The notes: a model not told the origin generated them from the letters alone. A stretch of DNA of 64,000 nucleotides from Chryseobacterium sp. SSA4.19 (GCF_022601875.1 NZ_JAKVIP010000017.1:24059-88058), one strand, 5' to 3'; shown: positions 6,972 to 15,813, counted from the first letter of the stretch. A program made the numbers and translations.

Positions 6972-7718
6972 CTATTGCGTTTTAAATAAATGGATGGTAT
7001 AATCTAACAATTTTTTATTCCCGTAATCTCCGTGGCCCGGAATGACCACTTGCACATCCGGATATTCTTCTTTAACTTTTGCAACGGTGCCTGACCATGC
7101 TGAAACATTAGCATCTCCAAGATATCCTTTTCCAGCATCTATTTCTTTGATCAGGCAACCACCAAACATGATATGGTCAGCAGGAAAATATCCTACCACA
7201 TTATCTTTGGTGTGCCCTTCCCCAAAAAATTTGGCAGTTACCTTTTTGTCTCCCACTTTTAAGGTTAGAGAATCCCTGAAACTATTCTGAGGAATGATAT
7301 ATTTATTTTCCCTTGCAAAATCAATGGTTTTAAAATAAGCATAGGAAGGAATATGATGATCATGAAATGCTTTTAATCCTCCCAGACAGTCATTATGAAA
7401 ATGAGTCGGAATAATGGCGTTGACTTTACAGTGAAGCGTCTCCATAATCCATTTAATCAGGGCTTCAGAACCCTGATCATTCGTAGGTGTATCAAAAATA
7501 ATGGTTTCATTTCCGTTTTTCACAATTAAGCCATTACAGGGAACATTCCCGAAATCATTAGTCTGTAAAAACGAAGTGTGCTCAAATGAGTTTGGCGAAA
7601 CCTGAGTGATGATCAACTGATCCGATTTATACACAACTTTAGGTCTGAAGGATAAATCTTTTTGAGAACGGCAATTGAATAGTATTAAGGATAATAAAAT
7701 GATAAAGCCTGCTTTCAT
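6972..7718 (-). CDS. Subclass B1 metallo-beta-lactamase, CcrA-like lipoprotein
   Basis: A 248-residue zinc beta-lactamase predicted to hydrolyse beta-lactams including carbapenems. All B1 zinc ligands are visible: His106, His108 and Asp110 in THFHNDCLGG, His169 in GEGHTKDN, Cys188 in FGGCLIK, and His229 in PGHGDYG. The HxHxDC, GGL and GHGDYG blocks resemble Bacteroides CcrA more than the IND or BlaB enzymes common in Chryseobacterium. The N-terminus ends in a lipobox (LFNC, Cys16), so the enzyme is probably membrane-tethered, as NDM-1 is. It lies 72 bases behind a serine beta-lactamase-family gene in the same direction and may be cotranscribed with it. Activity must be measured, since some family members are weak. 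Confidence 0.9.
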   Translation of the reverse strand: MKAGFIILLSLILFNCRSQKDLSFRPKVVYKSDQLIITQVSPNSFEHTSFLQTNDFGNVPCNGLIVKNGNETIIFDTPTNDQGSEALIKWIMETLHCKVNAIIPTHFHNDCLGGLKAFHDHHIPSYAYFKTIDFARENKYIIPQNSFRDSLTLKVGDKKVTAKFFGEGHTKDNVVGYFPADHIMFGGCLIKEIDAGKGYLGDANVSAWSGTVAKVKEEYPDVQVVIPGHGDYGNKKLLDYTIHLFKTQ

Positions 7719-7790
7719 GATTAATTTTATTGTTATGTGTTAATTCTCTATGGATTTCAAATTTACAAAATGCAGATCACTTACATCAGA

Positions 7791-8999
7791 TCAATGCTTA
7801 TCCGGTGCCTTGCTTTGGGCATTTTTTATAATCAGTCCAAATTTATAAAGATCATTGTAGATGTCAAAGAATTTATCCTCTTCACTTTCAGTGAGCGAAG
7901 TATTTGAAAATAGGATGACAGCTACTTCCTTATTCAGGTCCGAAAGCATAAAAGTTCTTACCCCGGGATCAGATCCATTATGCCCTATCCGGGTTGCACT
8001 CATTTTGGTTGCCCAGAACAGCCCTGAGTTTAGTTTATCCGGATTTACATTTCCCGGTGTATGGTCTTTTGTAAACTGGAACCTCATCATCTCCTGAATA
8101 CTCTCTTTTTTGAAAATTTGTTTCCCTTTGTACTTTCCGTCATTCAACAGGAAAATAAAAAAACGTGAGAGATCGTCCACAGTAGTCCGCACACCACCGT
8201 CAGGATAGGTCACAACGCTATACAGCGGAATTTCTTTAATAAGATTTTCTTCTTTTGAATAGAGTTTTGTATGGGTTTTCAGATTGACTTCCGAAAAAAA
8301 CCAGCCTGTATGCTTCATCCCTAAAGGTTTGAAAATGTATTTCCTGCTATACAGGTTCAGTTTCATGCCGGTTTGCCGTTCAACAATATATCCGGCCAGC
8401 CCTGCTCCGATGTTTGAATAGTCCCGGTACGTACCCGGTTTATGATTAAGGAAGTTATCTTTTGAATAATGCTTCCCTCCCGGCACAAAATAATCTTTCA
8501 GGAAATCCCCAAGCGGCTCGCGGGCATCCTGTGCATAGGTATACAGGCTGTCCGTATAAAAAGGATAACGGTCGGCAAGTCCCGAAGTATGGGTGGCAAG
8601 ATTTCTCAGGGTAATCTTTTCATCAGGGAAATAAGGATTGATAATTCTGAACGGCAAATAGTTGTTAATATCCGTATCCAAAGAGACTTTATTCTGCTCT
8701 ACAGCTTTCATAAGGCACACTCCGGTAATGGTTTTGGAAATGGAAGCAATATTCATGACTGTTGAAGGAGTAAATGCAATTTTATCTGTTCTGCCTGCAA
8801 AGCCATAGCCTTGATGCCAGACCTGTTTTTTATCAACTATCACTGATGCACCCAATCCCACAATACAGTTTTCATTCATTTTTTTTATGATGCTGCTGTC
8901 TAATATATGCTGAACAACATGCTGTGAAGCAATCTGTGCACAGCATTGATTTGATGACAGCAGGATAAAAAAAACAGCTATCTGAAACCATACCTTCAT
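7791..8999 (-). CDS. Serine beta-lactamase-family hydrolase (class C / DD-peptidase-like)
   Basis: A 402-residue exported protein of the PF00144 beta-lactamase family, which includes AmpC, D-alanyl-D-alanine carboxypeptidases and esterases. A signal peptide ends around CCAQ (19-22); the Cys-Cys there could alternatively be a lipobox. The catalytic SxxK is Ser86-Ile-Ser-Lys89 (NIASISKT), the YxN motif is in YRDYSNIG, and the third motif is HNGSDPG near residue 350. HTSGL and KPLGMKHTG are further family blocks. Lacking the KTG form, it is more likely a peptidase or esterase-like member than a true AmpC. It is upstream of the metallo-beta-lactamase gene. Confidence 0.85.
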   Translation of the reverse strand: MKVWFQIAVFFILLSSNQCCAQIASQHVVQHILDSSIIKKMNENCIVGLGASVIVDKKQVWHQGYGFAGRTDKIAFTPSTVMNIASISKTITGVCLMKAVEQNKVSLDTDINNYLPFRIINPYFPDEKITLRNLATHTSGLADRYPFYTDSLYTYAQDAREPLGDFLKDYFVPGGKHYSKDNFLNHKPGTYRDYSNIGAGLAGYIVERQTGMKLNLYSRKYIFKPLGMKHTGWFFSEVNLKTHTKLYSKEENLIKEIPLYSVVTYPDGGVRTTVDDLSRFFIFLLNDGKYKGKQIFKKESIQEMMRFQFTKDHTPGNVNPDKLNSGLFWATKMSATRIGHNGSDPGVRTFMLSDLNKEVAVILFSNTSLTESEEDKFFDIYNDLYKFGLIIKNAQSKAPDKH

Positions 9000-9234
9000 A
9001 AGTCAACTAATTATTGTGATGTAAAAATAAGACAGGCCTGGAGATCCGGATATATATATGATTATTGTGTTTTTATTACTTTCCGGATCTGTAAGTCTGC
9101 AGGCGGCACCAAGAATGTTTCTCGATTTTCATATTACCATAATGCCATGGTATAAAAATTTTTCGTTGCCGAAAGTGTGAATAAATTCCTTCCGCTACTT
9201 TTTGATTATCCAGACAGACCGCCAGCTTTTAGCA

Positions 9235-9852
9235 TTAATGGAGCCGGACTTTTACGATCTCTCCGTCATTTTTTACTTCAACAAATTCTTCAATCCTGTC
9301 TTCATGGTCTACCGAGTATTGTTTCTGCTGATAATAATTGGTTTGGCCTCCATAGCTGTTGTATCCCGTTCCGGTATATTCATTGTAATAGCCATATTTG
9401 GTATAGCCCAAAAAACCCTGTAAAAAATAGGTCCCCGGCTTCATCTCAGGAAATGTGAATTCACCGTTGCTATTGGTGATTGCTTCCAGCCTGTAGCGGT
9501 AAGCAGCGTTTGAAAGATAAACATACCTTCTTTTTCTTATACTCTCTTTTTCTTTTCTCAGTTCAAACCACTCATTAAAATAGGGAGTCACAGGAAGCAG
9601 CACAACTTTAATCTGATTTGCGTAAATACGGTTGCCGCCTTTAATGCCCAAATTATTCTTGGCTTTTGTAAAGGCCACTCCTTTTATAGTTGCTTTTCCT
9701 TTGGCCAGCATTTTTTTAGCCAGAAGAGAATCAAAGGCAATTTTTGGATAGTACACTTCTTTCTTATCCTTTCTTTCGGGTTCTTTATACTGTGCAGACA
9801 GTGGAATTGCTGCCGTCATCATAAGCCATACTGAAAGAATTATTTTTTTCAT
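9235..9852 (-). CDS. Secreted protein with carboxypeptidase-regulatory-like fold, unknown function
   Basis: The preferred start is the ATG at 9852 (MKKIILSVWLMMTAAIPLSAQ, a signal peptide); an ATG two codons earlier (9858) is possible. The mature protein of about 185 residues has a basic first half and a beta-sandwich-like segment (ITNSNGEFTFPEMKPGTYFLQGF) typical of CarboxypepD_reg-type domains. A Tyr/Gly-rich stretch (YGYYNEYTGTGYNSYGG) follows. No catalytic motif is seen and I do not recognise a named family. A TAGCTTTG minus-7 element lies about 55 bases upstream. Confidence 0.6.
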   Translation of the reverse strand: MKKIILSVWLMMTAAIPLSAQYKEPERKDKKEVYYPKIAFDSLLAKKMLAKGKATIKGVAFTKAKNNLGIKGGNRIYANQIKVVLLPVTPYFNEWFELRKEKESIRKRRYVYLSNAAYRYRLEAITNSNGEFTFPEMKPGTYFLQGFLGYTKYGYYNEYTGTGYNSYGGQTNYYQQKQYSVDHEDRIEEFVEVKNDGEIVKVRLH

Positions 9853-9904
9853 AATCATAAAGTAAATACTGTAATTGTGTTGATGTGTTCAGATTAGGTA
9901 TATA

Positions 9905-9912
9905 CAAAGCTA
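9905..9912 (-). promoter_or_regulatory. Minus-7 element TAGCTTTG
   Basis: A perfect TAnnTTTG match on the reverse strand, 53 bases upstream of the secreted-protein gene that starts at 9852. No TTTG at the usual 19-bp distance is present. Confidence 0.45.
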
Positions 9913-10081
9913 TGGCAAGTCTTCCCAACACGAAATACCGGTTTTCAGGTCTTTTTTTCTACTGGTTTTTCAGTAGTTTTAAATATGGAGCAACTGAAGT
10001 GATCGTTCATAAGATTTTTTTGACGGATATTTACAGAAAATTTAGCCTGATATCCACAATATAGATTAACGGCCATAATCA

Positions 10082-12085
10082 ATGAAACATCTTTTATTAT
10101 TTATCTTTGTATGGTACCCGCTGCACTTGTTTGCCCAACAGCAGATTCCGCTTGACGAAAACCGGTATGTGGACAGCCTGAATCATGTACTTTTATCAAA
10201 AAAGGCCGACAGCTCGAAAGCCGATGCCAGCTTTTTACTGACCGACTACTGGAAATTCAAAGACACAACGAAAAGCGGAAATTATCTGGCTATAGGGAAA
10301 AAACTGGGAGAAAAATACTCCTATTACAGAGCCCTGTCTTATTTTTATGAAGGACAATATTACTACATCAGGAACCGGAAAAAAGCATCAGCAGCTTTTA
10401 AAAAAGCCATTGAAGCATTGGGTCGTTTTAAAGACAGCAAGAGCTACCAAAAACTCTCCGCTGCCTGGTTTAATTATGGCTTAATGAATAAAGATAAAGA
10501 AGGATATGATTTTGTTACGAAGATTATCCTTGAAAAAGCAATTCCATATGCTGAAAAAGCACGCAGCCCGATAACAGTTGCGCATTATTATACCCAGCTT
10601 TCAACTATTCTGATGAATAATTCCCGGTTTGACAAAGCCATTGACTATAATCAGAAAGCCATTGATATCCTGGAAAAGGCAGATCCTAAATCCAGCACGA
10701 TGCTATTTGCTTATTTAAGCGGTGTAAGCATTTATTGCTATAAGAATGAGCCTGAAAAAGCATGGCCTCTTCTCCGGCAGGCTAAAAACATCTTACAGCC
10801 TTTTCCAGGATCCTTGAATAATACCCTGTATTACTATAATGAAACTTTGTATTATATTACTTCAGGGGCCTTGACAAAGGCAATCGTTAGCGCAGAAAAA
10901 GGAGCTTTGCTCGCCAGGAAATATCATCAGCAACAGCTTCACCAACAATTTTTATTTCGGCAGAATGAAATTTACAGGCAACAGAAAAAATATAATAAAG
11001 CCAGACAGCTGCTTCTTCAAATAGTGAGCGAAAAAACACTTACTAAAGATATCAATGATAAAGCTGCCATTTATGGTGAACTGGCTAAGACAAGCGAAAA
11101 GCTAAAAGATTACAAAGACGCCTACCAATGGCTGAGCAGGTACCGTATGGTGAGTGACAGCATTAACAACAGTCAGACCAAACTGAAAATCAGCGAACTG
11201 GAAACCAAATTCAGAACGGTAAAGAATGATCAAAAAATTACTGCTCTGCAGGCAGAGAACAGACAGGCAGCTTTGAATGCTGAAAATAACCGACTGAACA
11301 GCTGGTTTTTAGGTCTTGGATGTATTTTTCTTCTTGCTATAATTGGCTTTATCTTTCTCAATGCACGCAGCAACCGAAAACTGGCCCGACAACGAGAGAT
11401 CAATTATCATCATCAGCTTAGCGAAATGGAACAAAAGCAACAGCTGAAAATAGCCAAAGCCATGCTGGATGGTGAAGAACTTGAACGGGAACGGGTAGCC
11501 CGCGACCTTCATGACGGACTGGGCGGCATGCTGGCCGGAGTAAAAATCAACCTTTCCGGCTGGGCAAATGCACATCCTGATATTTTGGAAGACAGAGACT
11601 TCAAAAGAACCGTTGACCAGCTCGACGCTTCTGTTACCGAATTGAGGCGTATTGCCCGCAACATGGTTCCTGATACATTGCTGAAGTTCGGACTAGAGAC
11701 GGCTTTAAAAGATCTTTGTGAGTTTTACATGCGGGAAGGACTTCAGATTTCCTGCGAATCATTTAATATCCAAAAGAATATCCCGCTTAATGTACAGCTG
11801 AATATCTACCGGATCATTCAGGAACTGATTTCCAATTCAATCCGCCATTCACAGGCAGAGAATATACTGATGCAGTGCAGCCAGAATGAAGATATAATTT
11901 TTATTACTTTCGAGGATGACGGGCGTGGATTTGATCCTGAACTGCTCAGTGAAAATAAAGGAATGGGAATCAATAATCTTAAAAACCGCATCGCTTATCT
12001 TCAGGGACAATTTGAGCTTTTGTCTGCTCCTGGTGAAGGAACAACCGTTAATATTGAACTTAATACCATTACTACAGATGAATAA
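10082..12085 (+). CDS. TPR-containing sensor histidine kinase (NarX/DesK type)
   Basis: A 667-residue sensor kinase. A signal peptide (1-18) is followed by a periplasmic array of TPR-like helical repeats (about 60-360), a coiled segment, one transmembrane helix (408-427), a cytoplasmic coiled coil, and a HisKA_3 phosphoacceptor domain with His477 in ARDLHDGLGG. The HATPase domain shows the N box (NSIRHSQ), the G1 box (DDGRGFDPE) and the G2 box (GMGINNLKNRI). It would phosphorylate the NarL-type regulator encoded next, whose ATG lies inside its last codons (8-base ATGAATAA overlap), so translation is probably coupled. The stimulus is unknown. Confidence 0.92.
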   Translation: MKHLLLFIFVWYPLHLFAQQQIPLDENRYVDSLNHVLLSKKADSSKADASFLLTDYWKFKDTTKSGNYLAIGKKLGEKYSYYRALSYFYEGQYYYIRNRKKASAAFKKAIEALGRFKDSKSYQKLSAAWFNYGLMNKDKEGYDFVTKIILEKAIPYAEKARSPITVAHYYTQLSTILMNNSRFDKAIDYNQKAIDILEKADPKSSTMLFAYLSGVSIYCYKNEPEKAWPLLRQAKNILQPFPGSLNNTLYYYNETLYYITSGALTKAIVSAEKGALLARKYHQQQLHQQFLFRQNEIYRQQKKYNKARQLLLQIVSEKTLTKDINDKAAIYGELAKTSEKLKDYKDAYQWLSRYRMVSDSINNSQTKLKISELETKFRTVKNDQKITALQAENRQAALNAENNRLNSWFLGLGCIFLLAIIGFIFLNARSNRKLARQREINYHHQLSEMEQKQQLKIAKAMLDGEELERERVARDLHDGLGGMLAGVKINLSGWANAHPDILEDRDFKRTVDQLDASVTELRRIARNMVPDTLLKFGLETALKDLCEFYMREGLQISCESFNIQKNIPLNVQLNIYRIIQELISNSIRHSQAENILMQCSQNEDIIFITFEDDGRGFDPELLSENKGMGINNLKNRIAYLQGQFELLSAPGEGTTVNIELNTITTDE

Positions 12086-12707
12086 ATTACGTACCGTTAT
12101 TGTGGATGATCATCCTATTGTGATTGAAGGGTTAAAAAATCTGCTTTCCAATGAAGAGAATATCCAGATCGTAGGTTCATGTTATAACGGACAGGATTTG
12201 CTGTCCTATCTTAAATATCATCCTGTGGACCTGATTTTACTGGATATCACCTTACCTGATATTAACGGTATGGAGCTGTGCAAGCTGATCAAAGCACAAT
12301 CCGTAGAGACTATTATTTTAATCTTAAGCAATCATACGGAAAGAAGCATTATTTTACAAACCATCCAGAATGGAGCCAGCGGTTATCTGTTAAAAAACAG
12401 CGCACTTGCAGAATTGAGGCACTGCATCGCAGAAGCTTTAAAGGGCAATATCTGTTATAGCCGTGAAGTAGTTGAAATTATAAGCCGTCCTTCTAAAAAC
12501 GGGTCTTTGGCATTACCGAAACTTACCCGCAGAGAACAGCAGATTTTAGCCTTGCTTGCTGAGGGAAAAACAAGCCAGGTGATTGGCCAGGAACTTTTCC
12601 TGAGCCCACTTACAGTCGATACCCACAGAAGAAATCTTATCCAGAAATTCCAGGTGAAAAATGTGGCAGAACTGATTATGGCTGCCAATCAACAGAAAAT
12701 TTTATAA
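12078..12707 (+). CDS. NarL/FixJ-type response regulator
   Basis: A 209-residue two-domain regulator. The receiver domain (about 4-120) has the acidic pair Asp10-Asp11, the phosphoacceptor Asp56 in LILLDITLP, and the switch lysine in YLLKNS. The C-terminal LuxR-type helix-turn-helix is at about 145-205 (LTRREQQILALLAEGKTSQ, then SPLTVDTHRRNL). I chose the ATG at 12078, which overlaps the kinase stop and directly starts the receiver fold. The frame is open another 54 codons upstream, but those lie inside the kinase gene. Targets are not evident from the window. Confidence 0.93.
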   Translation: MNKLRTVIVDDHPIVIEGLKNLLSNEENIQIVGSCYNGQDLLSYLKYHPVDLILLDITLPDINGMELCKLIKAQSVETIILILSNHTERSIILQTIQNGASGYLLKNSALAELRHCIAEALKGNICYSREVVEIISRPSKNGSLALPKLTRREQQILALLAEGKTSQVIGQELFLSPLTVDTHRRNLIQKFQVKNVAELIMAANQQKIL

Positions 12708-12817
12708 ACTTCTTCCTTATTGCTTGGCTAAAATGATCTGTAACAAACAAGTTAAAGATATTATGCCGATGAAGAGTCCATAAAATTCTTTAATACACCT
12801 TCAGAATATAAAAAAAT

Positions 12818-12875
12818 CAAAGGTTATTTTGAAAAACCGGTCTTAAAAAACCTGTATCATTCAGAATAACCTTTG
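12818..12875. repeat. Inverted repeat, possible terminator or structured RNA
   Basis: Two 16-base arms (12818-12833 and 12860-12875) are complementary at 15 of 16 positions around a 26-base loop. They lie between the response regulator and the convergent DUF4142 gene. There is no T-run, so it is not a standard intrinsic terminator. Confidence 0.5.
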
Positions 12876-12927
12876 TAATAATATGCGGGCTAATTAAAAT
12901 AGTAGCCGTAGTAATTTTCAGCTTAAT

Positions 12928-13545
12928 CTATTTTACGGCTGCTTTCGCTTTCTCAGATTCCATCAAGTGGTGTTCAAGTGTAGGAAGTGTAGTGCTGGCA
13001 AAAGATTTTAATGAAGCTTCAGAACCTCCTGATGCCTGTTTTTTAAATTCTGCGATATCTTTTTGGTGGTCAGTTACCATAAGATCGGCATACATACGGT
13101 CAAACTCAGCTCCTTTTTTTGCTTTCAGTCCATCGTATTGTTTCTGCTGATCGGCATCTAAAGCGGTAGGCAAAGTATAGCCCGTTGCTGAGGCCCATTT
13201 TTTAAGCTCATCATTAGCTTTACCGTGATCTTTAACCATCATTTGTCCTAGCGATTTCACAGTTGCATTTGTTGCATTTGTTGCTGCAAGCTGCCCCATC
13301 ATAACTTCCATGATTCCTCCTTTTGCTGCCGCATCTGCAAATTTCTTATCCTGATCGCTTAAAGCGGTTTTTGTATCAGTTGTTGTAGCCGGAACAGCGG
13401 TGGAATCATTGTTCATCATCCCGGAATCAGCGGCAGGTGCCGTCATTGCCGAACTGTCTGCAGACTTATCAACATCTGTGGTTTCATTCTTTTTACATGC
13501 TACCATAGAAGCAACTGCTAAAATGGCTAAAATTGAATTTTTCAT
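12928..13545 (-). CDS. DUF4142 lipoprotein
   Basis: The start is set at the ATG at 13545 because it begins a lipoprotein signal (MKNSILAILAVASMVACKK, lipobox Cys near 17); the frame extends upstream, but without such a signal. The roughly 205-residue product has a low-complexity Ser/Thr/Asp linker (about 20-60). A four-helix DUF4142 domain of the ferritin-like type follows, with repeated His-containing helices (MMVKDHGKANDELKKWA, LMVTDHQKDIAEF, LEHHLMESEKAK). Members are envelope proteins of unknown function, often linked to stress. It converges on the response regulator gene. Confidence 0.85.
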   Translation of the reverse strand: MKNSILAILAVASMVACKKNETTDVDKSADSSAMTAPAADSGMMNNDSTAVPATTTDTKTALSDQDKKFADAAAKGGIMEVMMGQLAATNATNATVKSLGQMMVKDHGKANDELKKWASATGYTLPTALDADQQKQYDGLKAKKGAEFDRMYADLMVTDHQKDIAEFKKQASGGSEASLKSFASTTLPTLEHHLMESEKAKAAVK

Positions 13546-13783
13546 ACTATAATTTAAAATGGTTAAAAAAATAAACAGCAATATTATTTTGCTCAATCTA
13601 CCTGTAACAATTTATCTGCCAAAATGTAATAAATCAGCTTATTCTTCATATTATTATTGAAAAATAGAATATAACAGCAGAATATTAATAGTGTATATAA
13701 AATCAGGAATGTACTTAAGATGATTATTTAAAAAAAGTGAATAAATATGATACGTTTTGATGTTCAAACTTTGTATTTAAATT

Positions 13784-14362
13784 TCATATCGCTTTCCGCT
13801 CATCCCTTACTTTATCAAGTTCAAGTTTCAGACAACCCAATATGAATTCACTATAATATAACTGGGCTTTTATGGGTATTGTACGGGAATGCAGATCAAG
13901 CTTTTCCGAAAGAATAATCTTGCCATGGTATGATATGGAAAAGAAAGCGTATAATTTTTGTCTGGATTCTTTTACAGGAAGAGCATATCCCGTTACTGCA
14001 ACCGACCAGTCGCTTTTAAACTTTTTTTCAACCGCAAGCGCCATTTCTTCAGCAGTATCCGGTGATACCGAATGGCAAAAAAGCACTTCATTTTCAAGGT
14101 TATCAGAAAGACTGATGTTATCATCAGCTGTATACACAGTCATTCCGCCTTTAAAAAATTCAGAGGCATTTTTAATCTGTGAAAATGAAAACTGTAAAAA
14201 TCCTGAAGTTACATTTTCAGCAATAGAAACCGTTTCATTGATCTCTGTCAGTTGCTCCCCTATATATTTCAACAGGTTTTGAAGCTCAACAAGAAAATGG
14301 ATGAACGATTTTACGTTCAGCTGTTCAATGGTCAGATCAATTTTTGAAGATTTTAAAATCAT
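13784..14362 (-). CDS. CinA-like (C-terminal domain) protein, copy 2
   Basis: A 192-residue paralogue of the protein at 5936-6508, colinear from the N-terminal MILK to the shared C-terminal block LYYSEFILGC(F/L)KLELDK. It carries the same altered motif (AENVTSG instead of AESCTGG), FFKGGMTVYTADD and SVAVTGYA. Retention of the unusual N-terminal extension in both copies suggests a distinct subfamily of stand-alone CinA-like proteins. It is transcribed alone. I found no FNR-type palindrome upstream, unlike copy 1, so the two copies are probably regulated differently. NMN amidase activity is uncertain. Confidence 0.72.
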   Translation of the reverse strand: MILKSSKIDLTIEQLNVKSFIHFLVELQNLLKYIGEQLTEINETVSIAENVTSGFLQFSFSQIKNASEFFKGGMTVYTADDNISLSDNLENEVLFCHSVSPDTAEEMALAVEKKFKSDWSVAVTGYALPVKESRQKLYAFFSISYHGKIILSEKLDLHSRTIPIKAQLYYSEFILGCLKLELDKVRDERKAI

Positions 14363-15020
14363 AAAAACGGTTTTTCCTTTTCATTTAAATCTTTCACTCG
14401 ACTGGTTCTATTTTGAGATCCTGGAAGTTTTATTATTGCCAAACTTCTGTAAAAGAGGGAGGTAATTTTATACCTGCAGTACGCATCATCTAAAATCAAG
14501 CCAATATAGAAGCCATGTGTCTAATATAGGAATTCAGGAATACATAAATAATTTTAAGCAGGTATTTTTGATAATCGGACAATTAGATTTTCGAGACAAG
14601 TCAGAAGTGAAAAACATATCGGAAAAATCAACATTTTACCTCACACTAAAAATCACAATAAAGTGGAGTTATTCTATAATTCCAGTTGTTACCATATAAC
14701 AAATCACTATTAAATTTGGAATTTTATTGTCTAATATGAAACTTAGATCCTATCTTTTTTATCAGATTGCACTATTGTTTTGTTTGCATTAGTAAATCAA
14801 TAAAAAAGTACATTTAAAGCCATTAAACCTATTTTTAAGCTCTATAAAGCCCATACCACATTTAAATTAATAAAAATAAAATTAAATTCAGTCTCTCATT
14901 TTAAAGCTTTGTCCCCATAAACAGGAAGGTTCAGCGTAAAGATGTAGATCTTGTAAAAATATTTTTTTAAATAAAAATTATATTTATAAAAAAATATAGT
15001 AAAAAGTAGAGTTATTTATG

Positions 15021-15107
15021 TATCTTTGCAACTGATTCTCATGTTTAATTTGAGTTTTCATGGTTATTAGTTTTTATCCTCGGGACATCCCGGGGATTTT
15101 GTTTTTA
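15021..15107 (+). ncRNA. Orphan short transcription unit (promoter, 9-codon reading, terminator)
   Basis: A perfect minus-7 element TATCTTTG (15021-15028) is followed within 90 bases by an intrinsic terminator: a 7-bp GC-rich stem 15078-15084 with 15089-15095, then ATTTTGTTTTTAT. The predicted transcript is about 70 bases. It contains one tiny reading frame, MFNLSFHGY (15041-15070), ending just before the hairpin. No gene follows on this strand. It may be a small RNA, an abandoned leader/attenuator or a remnant; no TTTG is seen at the standard spacing. Confidence 0.4.
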
Positions 15108-15213
15108 TAATATTCATTGCTAATTCCAATGTAAAAGCTACCTTCAGATCTACTGCGTATTCTGCCTGCTCAAGTATGTTATTAAAGATTAGACTTAGTA
15201 GAACCGTTGTTTC
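15067..15213 (-). pseudogene. Possible gene remnant
   Basis: The reverse strand is open for 48 codons with a coding-like sequence (ILEQAEYAVDLKVAFTLELA near its middle, ending KSPGCPEDKN). It lacks an in-frame start after the upstream TGA, except an internal Met near the end. The local base composition is less AT-rich than its surroundings. No family is recognised. Confidence 0.2.
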
Positions 15214-15272
15214 TCATTTTAACTTATATACATATCCAGGAAAAGCTAAATTATATCAGAATCTGATGATGA

Positions 15273-15524
15273 TCATACCTTTACGATTTTTCTGGCAACC
15301 CAGTATAAAAAAGTAAATAATAATGCTGCACACAATATAATAATCCACCAGTCCGGTAGCACCCAAAGAATAAAATATGTTAAAGAATTAATTACATATG
15401 CGATTATATTGTCTGAAATATAAATTTTTCGGAAAGCACTATCTTTAACTCCTAACAGATAAACAATTAAGGAGAGAAGTGTAAGATTTAAAACAAATAT
15501 TTTAAAATATACATTTTTCATCAT
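15273..15524 (-). CDS. Small two-helix membrane protein, unknown function
   Basis: The ATG at 15524 (or 15521) is the likely start; a TTG seven codons upstream would extend it. The roughly 83-residue product has a hydrophobic helix near the N-terminus (FVLNLTLLSLIVYLLGV) and a strongly hydrophobic C-terminal half (YFILWVLPDWWIIILCAALL, then FLYWVARKIVKV) with a positive tail. No family is recognised. It is a single gene in a sparse region and could be a recently arisen or poorly conserved protein. Confidence 0.45.
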   Translation of the reverse strand: MMKNVYFKIFVLNLTLLSLIVYLLGVKDSAFRKIYISDNIIAYVINSLTYFILWVLPDWWIIILCAALLFTFLYWVARKIVKV

Positions 15525-15545
15525 CTGTTTACATTTTGAATACAA

Positions 15546-15813
15546 ATAGTATAGGTAAAATAAGCAATTTCAGATTGCAAATCATTACAGCCTGGAATTA
15601 AAAAGCATATACACAGTTTGAAACGGGAATCACCATTTTCTACTACAAATGATTTGCTCCAATATTTGAGTATTTGAAAAGTGTGCCCCTGCATTTACCA
15701 TTTTACAAAACTGACTGTTAATCAGTTTAAAAAGAGGGTATCCTAAAGTAAGAAAACCTCTTGAAAACGGATATTTGAACATACTTCCTGTATGGGGTAC
15801 GAATAAAATCACC
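15546..15813. other. Intergenic region, nothing recognised
   Basis: This stretch lies between the small membrane protein gene and the scoB terminator. A 61-codon reverse reading (15630-15815) has no family resemblance and overlaps the terminator tail. I see no other structure worth naming. Confidence 0.35.

Larger units (their letters stand above)
14363..15272. other. Long, very AT-rich intergenic region
   Basis: About 910 bases without a convincing protein gene. It contains the promoter region of the second CinA-like gene and a compact promoter-terminator unit at 15021-15107. It also contains a 48-codon open stretch on the reverse strand (15067-15213) with no start codon in frame. A 60-codon + strand reading at 14517-14699 has no family resemblance and was not accepted. 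No RNA gene was recognised. Confidence 0.45.

Noticed and set aside
11916..12077. 54-codon N-terminal extension of the response regulator
   Set aside because: It lies wholly inside the histidine kinase gene, and the receiver domain starts directly at the ATG at 12078.
14517..14699. 60-codon + frame in the long intergenic region
   Set aside because: AT-driven composition, no recognisable domain and no promoter element; treated as chance.
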